A program made the position numbers and the translations under genes. The notes below the pieces were generated by a model. It worked only from the letters and a program-made list of their open reading frames with translations, was not told the origin of the DNA and did no database searches. From Planotetraspora silvatica (lineage in GTDB: Bacteria > Actinomycetota > Actinomycetes > Streptosporangiales > Streptosporangiaceae), in assembly GCF_016863315.1 (NCBI RefSeq), contig NZ_BOOQ01000006.1, positions 1 through 64,000 on the forward strand: 64,000 bases of DNA. The letters are read 5' to 3'. Shown here piece after piece: positions 1-7,279 of this stretch. Each line of letters begins with the position of its first letter. The stretch's first letter is position 1.

Positions 1-1417
1 CCGTGCCCGGATCTGTGCCCGGATCGGCAGGGGGAACGCCGGGGTTGCCCCCCGGTGGGTTCACGGGCGGGTCACCCGGGTCGGCGGGTGGGTTACCGGG
101 GTTGGCGGGTGGGTTCGCTGGAGGGTTGCCCGGGGGATTCGCGGGCGGGTTCGCCGGGTTCCCCGGCGGGTTGGCGGGGGGATTGCCCGGCGGGTTCGCG
201 GGCGGATTGACGCCCGGGTTGCCGGGAGGCTGCGGCACCACTCCGGGATCGGGGCTCGGCGTCTCCTCGGGCTCGTCCGAGACCGTCTCCTCAGGCGTGA
301 CTGGTTCGTCGGTGGTCTCGGTGCCGGCTCCGGGCGCCGCGGGCGACTCGGCCGCCGTGCCCGCCTGGAGCTTCGTCCCGTTGGTGATGGAACCGACCAG
401 CAGCGCGCCACCTGTGGCGACCACCACCGCGCCCGCCAGTGACAGGCCGACCTTCATGCCCGTCTTGCTCAGCAGGCTCTTGCCCCTGCCCAGCCTGGTC
501 TCGGCGAGTGACGTGCCGACCTCGGGCGCCTCCTCGGTCAGCGGGAAGAACGGAAGCAGCAGCCCGGCGAGGACGGCCAGGCGCCGCCGGCCCTTCTCCT
601 CCCATTCCGGGCCGTACGCGTCGTGCGCGACGAACTCGAGCTCGTTGACGAACGCCTCGGCGTTCTGGGGCCGGTCGGCCGCGTGTTTGGCCATGCCGCG
701 CTCGATGAGGCCGCGCAGCGGGGCCGGCACCTCCTCCACCGGGGGAGGCGTGATCCGGTGCTGACGGGCGAGGGCGGCCATGTTCTGCGCCCGGAAGGGG
801 CGGGTGCCGGTGAGGCACTCGAAGAAGACGACGGTGGCGGCGTAGACGTCCGTCGCCGGGCTCGCCGGCGCGCCCGACCACTGCTCGGGCGCCATGTACG
901 GAGGCGTGCCGCTCGTGGTCGTGCCCTCACCGGCACGTGCGGCGATGCCGAAGTCGACCAGCTTGCTCGTGCCGTCGGTCTCGATCATGATGTTCTCGGG
1001 CTTGTAGTCCCGGTGGACCATGTCGGCGGCGTGCACGGCGGCCAGCCCGAACAGGGAGCCCTTCAGTACGGCCAGCGCCGCCTCCGGGCCGGTGGGGCCC
1101 TCCGAGCGCAGCATGACGCGCAGCGAGACGCCGTCGATCAGCTCCATGACGATGGCGGCGCCCTGCGGCGTCTCCAGGTATTCGTAGAAGCGGGCGGCGT
1201 GCGGACTGGGCGGCATCGTCGCGAGCAGGCGCGCCTCGTGCCGGAATCTCGCGACGAAGTCGAGGTCGGTCAGGAGTGCGTCCGACAGGTACTTGATCGC
1301 TACTAGGATGTCGTTGGCATCGTGTCGTGCGAGCACGACCCTTCCGGTGGCCCCAGTGCCGAGTTCTCGAATCTCGGTGTAGCCGGGGACGAACCAGGTG
1401 CCCGTGTGGCCGTACAT
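1..1417 (-). CDS. Membrane-anchored serine/threonine protein kinase (partial, C-terminus off the left edge)
   Basis: Hanks-type (PknB-like) kinase that phosphorylates protein Ser/Thr at the membrane. The frame is open to the window edge. Visible motifs: glycine loop near residues 20-27, ATP lysine in VAIKY (K42), catalytic loop HRDYKPEN (135-142), DFG (155-157) and an APE motif, so it should be active. A single membrane span lies near residues 320-342, followed by an extracytoplasmic tail of repeated Asn-Pro-Pro-Gly/Ala units (positions 1-230), a flexible linker possibly leading to a sensor domain outside the window. The start ATG at 1417 follows a GAGGAG site. It lies downstream of a kinase-like gene on the same strand (139-bp gap), and a 12-bp motif shared with the VWA gene lies 62 bp upstream. 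Confidence 0.93.
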   Translation of the reverse strand, partial: MYGHTGTWFVPGYTEIRELGTGATGRVVLARHDANDILVAIKYLSDALLTDLDFVARFRHEARLLATMPPSPHAARFYEYLETPQGAAIVMELIDGVSLRVMLRSEGPTGPEAALAVLKGSLFGLAAVHAADMVHRDYKPENIMIETDGTSKLVDFGIAARAGEGTTTSGTPPYMAPEQWSGAPASPATDVYAATVVFFECLTGTRPFRAQNMAALARQHRITPPPVEEVPAPLRGLIERGMAKHAADRPQNAEAFVNELEFVAHDAYGPEWEEKGRRRLAVLAGLLLPFFPLTEEAPEVGTSLAETRLGRGKSLLSKTGMKVGLSLAGAVVVATGGALLVGSITNGTKLQAGTAAESPAAPGAGTETTDEPVTPEETVSDEPEETPSPDPGVVPQPPGNPGVNPPANPPGNPPANPPGNPANPPANPPGNPPANPPANPGNPPADPGDPPVNPPGGNPGVPPADPGTDPGT

Positions 1418-1479
1418 ACGGTCTCCTCATCGCCCGGGCCCCCGCCGGAACCGAGCTTAATGACGGCCGTCGTCGGTGG

Positions 1480-1491
1480 TACGAAAAGTCA
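1480..1491 (-). promoter_or_regulatory. Shared 12-bp upstream motif, copy 1
   Basis: TGACTTTTCGTA on the minus strand, about 62 bp upstream of the kinase start. An identical 12-mer lies upstream of the VWA gene at 9209-9220. It may be a promoter element or operator common to the two envelope-signalling genes; this is inference from two copies. Confidence 0.3.
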
Positions 1492-1556
1492 CGAAACAGT
1501 CGTGGGTGGCTGTCAAATAGTCTGAACGTTGTGTAACCGACTAATCACACAACTGG

Positions 1557-2483
1557 TCAGTCGGTGCGCGAATGCCGTGCGGGCGCCTTTCCGGAGCGGT
1601 TCCGCCTGACGGCCGCCGCCATGGCGCGCAGAATCCCGGGCGGCCGGTCGAGGGGCGGCCGGTTGAGCGGGAAGGTGGGGGCCAGTGGCGCGGCCAGGTC
1701 GGCCACCGCGCGCCTGCCCCGCTGCTCCCATGCCGCGCCGCACGCCGCGGACGCGATCTCGTCCAGCTCCGCGACGAACATCGCGGCGCTCGGGGGGCGC
1801 AGCTCGGGATCCCCGGCCAGCCCCCGCTCGACCAGATCGCGCAGCGGTACCGGGACCTGCCTGGACGCCGCGTGCGAACGCCGTCCGCCGGGGAGGCGGC
1901 CGGTGAGGCATTCGCGGAGCACGGCGGTCGCGGCGTACATGTCGGAGGCGGCCGACGCCGGCTGTCCTGCCCGCACCTCGGGAGCGAGATAGGCGGGCGT
2001 CCCGGTGCGTACGGCCAGGCCGAAGCCGACGAGCTTGCTCGCTCCGTCGCCCTGGACGAGCACGTGCTCGGGCTTGTGGTCGCCATGGACGACGCCCGCC
2101 TCGTGGGCCGCCGCTAGGCCGAGCAGCGAGTCCTTGAACAGCACGAGGGCGGCCCGCGGCGCGATCGGGGACTCCTCGCGGAGCACCGCCCGCAGCGAGG
2201 CCCCGTTGACCGGCTCCATGACGACCGCCGCGCCGCGCGGCCCGTCGGCGTACTCGTGCACCCGGGCCACGTGGGGGTCGTCGAGATCCGCCAGGAGCCG
2301 GAAGTCCGCGCGGAACCGTTCGGCGAAGCCGGGCTCCGTCCGCGTCTCCTCCGGCAGGTACCGGATGGCGACGTGGGAGCCCGACGTCTCCTCGACGGCC
2401 AGGACGACGCGGCCGTCATCCCCCGATCCGAGCGCGCGCACCTCGGCGTATCCGGGTACCCGCCACTCGCCGGGGACGGTCAT
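1557..2483 (-). CDS. Kinase-like protein with degraded catalytic motifs (probable pseudokinase)
   Basis: A 308-residue soluble protein with the whole kinase fold but altered catalytic residues. The ATP-binding lysine is arginine (VAIR, R41), the catalytic loop reads HGDHKPEH (133-140) instead of HRDxKxxN, so the metal-binding asparagine is histidine, and DFG is GFG (153-155), losing the metal-binding aspartate. The APE motif (168-170) and overall spacing match the neighbouring kinase downstream, so it looks like a tandem duplicate that lost transfer activity. It probably acts as a scaffold or allosteric partner, perhaps of that kinase. ATG 2483 is preferred over GTG 2489 because AGGAG sits 5 nt before it. 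Confidence 0.88.
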   Translation of the reverse strand: MTVPGEWRVPGYAEVRALGSGDDGRVVLAVEETSGSHVAIRYLPEETRTEPGFAERFRADFRLLADLDDPHVARVHEYADGPRGAAVVMEPVNGASLRAVLREESPIAPRAALVLFKDSLLGLAAAHEAGVVHGDHKPEHVLVQGDGASKLVGFGLAVRTGTPAYLAPEVRAGQPASAASDMYAATAVLRECLTGRLPGGRRSHAASRQVPVPLRDLVERGLAGDPELRPPSAAMFVAELDEIASAACGAAWEQRGRRAVADLAAPLAPTFPLNRPPLDRPPGILRAMAAAVRRNRSGKAPARHSRTD

Positions 2484-2573
2484 GCGCACTCCTGCGGTGA
2501 GCGGGGCCGCCCATCGGGAGGCCCATCCGATCGAACGGGACGCCCAAAGTGTGACGAATTAGGGGGATCCCCG

Positions 2574-3212
2574 CTATCCCCTCTTCCGGATATGCCGCGG
2601 AACAGTCACGCCGGGAGTCAGGCGGGGGTCGGGCAGCGGCTCGCCCCAGGACACGTTCAGCGGCAGCACGCCCGCCCATACCGGCAGGTCGTAATCCTCC
2701 TCGTCGTCCTTCGGCGGGCCCTGCCGCACCTTCACGGAGGCCTCCTTCAGAGACAGGGCGAGGACGGCGGTCGCCGCGAGTTCCTTCCTGGTGGGAAGGC
2801 GGACGACGTCCCACTGGCCGGGAGCGAGTTGCTCGGTGACGGCGCGCAGGCCGTCGAGATGCTCGTCCGGGTCGTCCACGCGGCGGGCCCGGCCGTAGAT
2901 CATCGCGGAGCGGTAGTTCACCGAATGGTGGAAGGCCGAACGGGCCAGCACGATGCCGTCGAGATGGGTGACGGTGACGCACACCGGCTCGGTGGTCCCC
3001 GCCCTGAGCGACGAGGCGCCGGTCGAGCCGTGCAGGTAGAGCGTGTCGCCGATCCGCCCGTAGCCGGTCGGGATCACCATCGGCGCCCCGTCGACGATCA
3101 CACCGAGATGGCAGATCAACCCGGCGTCGAGCACGGCGTACAGGTCGGTGCGGTCGGTCCGGGCACGTTCCTTGCCCCGGTTCAGGGTCGTACGGGCGGT
3201 GGTGGAGAGCAT
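2574..3212 (-). CDS. Pyridoxamine 5'-phosphate oxidase-family flavin-binding protein
   Basis: A 212-residue split-barrel protein of the PNPOx-like superfamily, with the family features YAVLDAGLICHLG, GRIGDTLYLHGS and the NYRSAMIYGRAR strand that usually contact FMN or F420. The exact substrate cannot be read from sequence; these proteins are often heme- or flavin-dependent reductases rather than true PdxH. The gene is divergent from a MocR regulator with a 68-bp intergenic region carrying an inverted repeat, which suggests it is the regulator's target and linked to vitamin B6. The start ATG at 3212 was chosen because the upstream extension runs into the regulator's operator. Confidence 0.85.
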   Translation of the reverse strand: MLSTTARTTLNRGKERARTDRTDLYAVLDAGLICHLGVIVDGAPMVIPTGYGRIGDTLYLHGSTGASSLRAGTTEPVCVTVTHLDGIVLARSAFHHSVNYRSAMIYGRARRVDDPDEHLDGLRAVTEQLAPGQWDVVRLPTRKELAATAVLALSLKEASVKVRQGPPKDDEEDYDLPVWAGVLPLNVSWGEPLPDPRLTPGVTVPRHIRKRG

Positions 3213-3230
3213 GCCCGTTAAGTTAGATGA

Positions 3231-3257
3231 AAGTGGACTGGTGAAACACGTCCACTT
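3231..3257. promoter_or_regulatory. Probable MocR operator between divergent genes
   Basis: Inverted repeat AAGTGGAC (3231-3238) / GTCCACTT (3250-3257) with an 11-bp spacer, centred in the 68-bp divergent promoter region. The left half with its upstream A, AAAGTGGACT, resembles the AAAGTGG-type site I recall for PdxR/MocR of Corynebacterium. It is placed to control both the flavin oxidase gene and the regulator itself. Confidence 0.6.
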
Positions 3258-3280
3258 CAGGCGACTTATGGGAGACCACT

Positions 3281-4693
3281 TTGCGCACCGACATCGACCT
3301 TCCACTGGTCGTGGACCGGACGACACCGGTGCCGCTCGTCGTGCAGATCGGCGATCAGTTGCGGGAGGCGATGCGGAGCGGGGCGCTGAAGGCGGGGGAG
3401 CGGCTGCCGTCGAGCCGCGCGCTCGCCGGCCTGCTCGGCGTGAGCCGCACCGTGGTCACCGACGCCTTCCAGCAGCTCTACGCGGAGGGCTGGCTCGACG
3501 GGCGACACGGGTCGGGCACCTACGTGGCCGCTTCCGGGGACGGCGCGGCCACGGGACGAGAAGCCGCGGTGCAGGGGTGGACCAGGAGAGAGCACGCGCC
3601 GACGGAGGACGATCCGGTCGCGCGTGAACCCGTGCCCGATCGCGATGCGGCGGGGGTCGTCGATCTGCGGCCGGGGCGGCCGTGGGTCTTCGGATACGAC
3701 CCGGCGGCGTGGCGGCGCGCCTGGCGCAGCGCGGGAGAGATCGCGCCCGCCGACAGGCCCGACCCCTACGGCCACGCCGAGCTGCGCGAACTGCTGGCCG
3801 AGCACCTCCGGCGGGCGCGAGCCGTGCCCACGGGCCCCCGGAACGTCATGGTCACCAGGGGGACGGGCAACGGGCTCGACCTCATCGCGGCCACGCTCGT
3901 CCGGCCGGGCGCCAGGGCGGGCGTGGAGGAGCCCGGTTACCGGGTCGCCCGCAACGTGTTCGCCGCGAGGGGGGCGGAGATCGTGCCGTGCCCGGTCGAC
4001 GGTCAGGGGGTGGTCGTCGAGGCGCTGCCCGACGATCTGGAGGTGCTCTACACGACGCCCGCGCACCAGTATCCGGTGGGCGGCAGGCTGTCCATCCCGC
4101 GCAGGGAGCGGTTGCTCGCATGGGCCCGCCGTACGGGGGCGATCGTCGTCGAGGACGACTACGACGCCGAGTTCCGCTACGACGTCGCCCCGTTGCCCGC
4201 GCTCCACGGCATGGACCCCGAGCGCGTCGTGCTCCTCGGGACGCTCTCGAAGTCGCTCAGTCCCGACGTCGGGCTCGGCTGGCTGGTCGCGTCCGAAGCG
4301 CTGCTGGCCGCCGTCGCCCGCCGCAGGGACGAGTTGGGCGACAGGACGCCCGGGCCCGTGCAGAAGGCCGTCGCGACCCTGCTGGAGCGGGGCGACCTCG
4401 ACAGGCACCTGCGCAGGATGCGGCTCGAGTACGCCCGGCGCCGCGCGGCCATCGTCGAGGCGCTCGGCCCGCTCGTGCAGGGGGACACCGCGGGCCTGCA
4501 CGTGATGATCGAGCTGCCGGAGCCGGTCGTGCCCGACCTCGTCAAGAGGGCGGAGGACCGCGGCGTCCTCCTGGACACGACCGAACGGCATCACCACGGG
4601 CCGCCGCGGGTCCACGGCCTCGTTCTCGGGTACGGCTACGCGTCCCTCGCCGACGTGAAGCGCGGCTGTGCCGTGATCAGAGACCTGCTCTAG
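3281..4693 (+). CDS. MocR/PdxR-family GntR regulator with aminotransferase domain
   Basis: A 470-residue transcription regulator: N-terminal GntR winged helix (about 15-80; GERLPSSRALAGLLGVSRT) joined by a linker to a fold-type I aminotransferase domain (about 110-465). The PLP-binding lysine is K324 in TLSKSLSP, and the PLP-ring Asp region reads VVEDDYDAEFRYD. MocR proteins use PLP or an amino-acid aldimine as effector, usually to control B6 or amino-acid metabolism. TTG at 3281 is the start: GGAG lies 6 nt before it and the protein begins exactly at the family N-terminus. It converges on the next gene, sharing a CTAG at the stop codons. Confidence 0.92.
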   Translation: MRTDIDLPLVVDRTTPVPLVVQIGDQLREAMRSGALKAGERLPSSRALAGLLGVSRTVVTDAFQQLYAEGWLDGRHGSGTYVAASGDGAATGREAAVQGWTRREHAPTEDDPVAREPVPDRDAAGVVDLRPGRPWVFGYDPAAWRRAWRSAGEIAPADRPDPYGHAELRELLAEHLRRARAVPTGPRNVMVTRGTGNGLDLIAATLVRPGARAGVEEPGYRVARNVFAARGAEIVPCPVDGQGVVVEALPDDLEVLYTTPAHQYPVGGRLSIPRRERLLAWARRTGAIVVEDDYDAEFRYDVAPLPALHGMDPERVVLLGTLSKSLSPDVGLGWLVASEALLAAVARRRDELGDRTPGPVQKAVATLLERGDLDRHLRRMRLEYARRRAAIVEALGPLVQGDTAGLHVMIELPEPVVPDLVKRAEDRGVLLDTTERHHHGPPRVHGLVLGYGYASLADVKRGCAVIRDLL

Positions 4694-5292
4694 ATCACGC
4701 GCTCCAGCACCCGGAAATCCTCGCGTGGGCGGGGAACCGAGAAATCGGGAGACTCGTCCCCGATGATCCGGGAGATGTCGATCGAGCCCGGGTCTCCCTC
4801 ACTCGTCCCCGGCACCTGGGAGTGGCCGAAGTGTCCGCCACGCGCCCAGATACGGCCGCTGCGGGCACTCACGAGTGACTGCGGGAACGCCTGGGGCGGG
4901 CCCGCGGGCCAGCGACGGGGGATGTCCCACGAGTCGAGCCACGTCAGGATCTCATCGAGACCGTCCAGTTTCGTGTCGGTGAACGGCTCGTGCGCCGAGC
5001 CGATCACCCGGATCTGCACGCAGACCCGTCCGTTGCGTCCACGGTCGCCCGCCAGTCCACAGGCCGCCCTCGTGATCGGCAGGAGTTGCGCCGTCTCTCC
5101 TGTCACCGGGTTCCACACCAGGTGAGGGGGCCGTTTGAGCTGGATTAGCCGCTGGGCGACCGACCGTGCGGAGACCCCGTGAGGGTCGGCGGGCCAGATG
5201 AACCAGACAGCCCGGGGAGCTCCGCCGATCATCGGTCCGGAGTCCTCGGAGGAGGGATTCAGGCTGGCGCCAGGAAGCCATGCTTGGGCCAC
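4690..5292 (-). CDS. Peptidoglycan amidase-like (Amidase_2/PGRP fold) protein, possibly inactive
   Basis: A 200-residue protein. The segment from ADPHGVSARSVAQ through HLVWNPVTGETAQLLP and the C-terminal GHSQVP...GDPGSID resembles the start, DGxxxQxxP strand and second/third zinc-ligand region of N-acetylmuramoyl-L-alanine amidases, including actinophage lysins. The first zinc histidine normally found in a WHTTEG-like strand is replaced by WFIWPADP, so catalysis is doubtful. No signal peptide is visible. GTG 5292 follows AGGGGG. The 3' end overlaps the MocR gene by 4 bp. The family assignment is from pattern similarity only; a remnant phage lysin or a cell-wall binding protein are alternatives. 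Confidence 0.6.
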   Translation of the reverse strand: MAQAWLPGASLNPSSEDSGPMIGGAPRAVWFIWPADPHGVSARSVAQRLIQLKRPPHLVWNPVTGETAQLLPITRAACGLAGDRGRNGRVCVQIRVIGSAHEPFTDTKLDGLDEILTWLDSWDIPRRWPAGPPQAFPQSLVSARSGRIWARGGHFGHSQVPGTSEGDPGSIDISRIIGDESPDFSVPRPREDFRVLERVI

Positions 5293-5379
5293 AATGCCCC
5301 CTAAGATCCTCGGTCGCGTGTTTCCTCCCCTTTCGCGCTCCGGCTGACACCTCGTGAATCGTGATTGTTACCGGCGGGG

Positions 5380-5407
5380 AGCCTTTGGCCGGATCCGGCC
5401 AAAGGCT
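5380..5407. terminator. 28-bp perfect palindrome, probable terminator of the sigma-factor gene
   Basis: Each half is 14 bp, beginning AGCCTTTGGCCGGA, and the two halves are exact reverse complements with no spacer. It lies 70 bp beyond the sigma-factor stop and before the divergent amidase-like gene's upstream region. No U-tract follows, as is usual for high-GC actinobacterial terminators. Confidence 0.55.
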
Positions 5408-5476
5408 GGCGTTATCCCTGGTGGTGATGGGTTTTGTGAGGCTTCAGATGAGTGCCGCAGGGGGGCGGGGACGGGG

Positions 5477-7051
5477 TCAGAGGACGGAGGGATCGGGGGA
5501 CGGGCTTGCCGGTGGTTCGGGCGGGGGACTGCCGCCCGTCCCGCTCCAGGAGACGCGGCAGGTGGGGTTGCCCGCAGCCGAGTGGAAGGCGACGATCCCG
5601 CTGCCCGCCGAACCGGGGTCGATGATCGTCAGTGCGACCCGGCCTGAGGCATCCGCCTTGAGCCGGCCCTGTCCCGGGGCGATGGCCACACCCAGGGGCG
5701 GAGTCGCCGACCAGTCGACGGCCGCGTTGCGGGCGGCCAGGGTGATCGTGCCGCCCGTGGCAGCGCCGAGATCGCCCGGGCAGCCCACCTCCAGAACGGG
5801 AGGGGGAGGCCGCCGCGTCGGGGATCGGGTGGGAGCCGGGGTCGTCCGTGCTGCGGGAGGCCGCGGCGGAGTGGTCACACGCGCCCGCGGAGAGGCGGGC
5901 GGCGTGGGCGGCGTGGGCGGCGGGGACGTGGGGGCGGGGCTGGTCTCCTCCGGTTCGGCCGTCTCGAGCGGATCGACTTCCGGGGTCGGGACGGGCGCGT
6001 CGGGCGGTGCCGGTGCCGGTGCCGGGTTCATCGCCTCCAGACGGCGCTCGGGAGCCTGGCCGTAGATCAGGGTCGCGGCGCCGGCCGTGCCGAACACGAA
6101 GACCGCGGGCAGCAGGATGAAGGTCGTCCGGCTGCTGCGCCGGTCACGCGAGCCCCGTCGCCGGCGGCTCCGCCTCCTGCCGGACGGCCCCGCGGGCGCG
6201 ATGGGGAACCCCCTCTTGTCGAAGCGGTTCCCCTGCTCGAGGATCGCCGCTCTGGCCGCCTCACACTCGGGGGAGACGCACGTGTCGATCACGTGACGGC
6301 GCAGCGACAGGGGCGGGAACGCGATGGGCATCGTGGTCAGCAGGGGATCGGCTGACACGTGCCGCTCGCGGCCCTCCACACAGACCTTGCAGCCGCTGAT
6401 GTGCCGGCTCAGCCGCTTGCGGAGCGCCGTGCTCAGCGGCCCGTCCTGCCAGGAGGCCCCCACGCCGGAGTCGACGAGCGCGGACAGGTCGGGGCAGTGG
6501 GCCCGCCCGGTACGGGCGAGCACGATGGCCGCGGCGGAGTTCTCCACGTGGCCGCGCGCTTTGGAGAGGTGTCCCGCCGCCTGCCGGGAGGTGACGCCGA
6601 GCACCGCTCCGATCTCCGCGGTGGACAGCCCGTGCCGTACGGACAGGTCGAGGGCCTGGCGCTCGTGCCCTCCGAGTTCGCCGAGCGCCTCGTGGACGAC
6701 GGCCGCGAGTTGCGGGTCGGCCGGCTCGTCCAGGGTGGCGGGCGGGGCCATGCCGTGCGGCGGCGTCCTGCCGCCGGTGCGGGCCGCGCTCCGCGTGCGG
6801 GCCAGCGCGTACAGCCAGGCCCGCAGCCGGGCCGGTTCGGTCAGCCGGTCCACGCATTCGTGGGCGATCACCAGGCTGTCGTGTACGGCTTCCGCGGCGA
6901 GATCCTGATCGTGGAGTAGGGAATGGGCGTAGTCGTTGAGTCGGTCGGCGTACGCGTCATAGAGACTGGCGGGCGCGTGCGCGTCCCCGCGCCGGAGCGC
7001 CTCCAGCAGTCGATGATCGTCGGTACGGCCGACGTCCGGCCATCCGGGCAA
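5477..7051 (-). CDS. ECF-type sigma factor fused to zinc anti-sigma-like motif, membrane span and extracytoplasmic domain
   Basis: A 524-residue protein. Residues about 12-85 match sigma region 2 (SLYDAYADRLNDYAHSLL) and about 110-165 region 4 (HERQALDLSVRHGLSTAEIGAVLGVTSRQAAGHL). Next comes an HxxxCxxC motif (H217, C221, C224), the signature of zinc-binding anti-sigma domains, then a basic stretch, one membrane span (about 309-328), a Pro/Thr-rich linker and an Ig-like C-terminal domain. It therefore appears to carry its own anti-sigma and sensor in cis. TTG 7051 is chosen: GGGAGG lies 8-9 nt upstream and region 2 begins soon after; upstream in-frame extension has no family resemblance. A perfect palindrome at 5380-5407 likely ends the transcript. 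Confidence 0.85.
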   Translation of the reverse strand: MPGWPDVGRTDDHRLLEALRRGDAHAPASLYDAYADRLNDYAHSLLHDQDLAAEAVHDSLVIAHECVDRLTEPARLRAWLYALARTRSAARTGGRTPPHGMAPPATLDEPADPQLAAVVHEALGELGGHERQALDLSVRHGLSTAEIGAVLGVTSRQAAGHLSKARGHVENSAAAIVLARTGRAHCPDLSALVDSGVGASWQDGPLSTALRKRLSRHISGCKVCVEGRERHVSADPLLTTMPIAFPPLSLRRHVIDTCVSPECEAARAAILEQGNRFDKRGFPIAPAGPSGRRRSRRRRGSRDRRSSRTTFILLPAVFVFGTAGAATLIYGQAPERRLEAMNPAPAPAPPDAPVPTPEVDPLETAEPEETSPAPTSPPPTPPTPPASPRARVTTPPRPPAARTTPAPTRSPTRRPPPPVLEVGCPGDLGAATGGTITLAARNAAVDWSATPPLGVAIAPGQGRLKADASGRVALTIIDPGSAGSGIVAFHSAAGNPTCRVSWSGTGGSPPPEPPASPSPDPSVL

Positions 7052-7206
7052 CAGATTTTCCTCCCCGCGTGACGGAAACCAGATTCGAGCCAGTCCCCAC
7101 ACGAGAAAGACGCCGCCGGAGCGGCCCTCGTTTACTGATCCGTAAGTCATGCCCAGCGGGCATGACCTGCGAAAACTGTGTTCAGAGCGAGCCTTGCGGC
7201 AAAAGT

Positions 7207-7237
7207 GAACGCCGGGTCCCAATGGGGCCCGGCGTTC
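7207..7237. terminator. Strong hairpin terminator
   Basis: A 14-bp stem (7207-7220 with 7224-7237; one T-G pair) and a 3-nt loop, AAT. It lies 43 bp past the stop of the VWA gene on the minus strand and ahead of the sigma-factor gene, separating the two transcripts. Confidence 0.7.
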
Positions 7238-7279
7238 AGGGAGGGAGCCGCCTGCGCGCTCCCTCTGAGCTCCTCCGCG

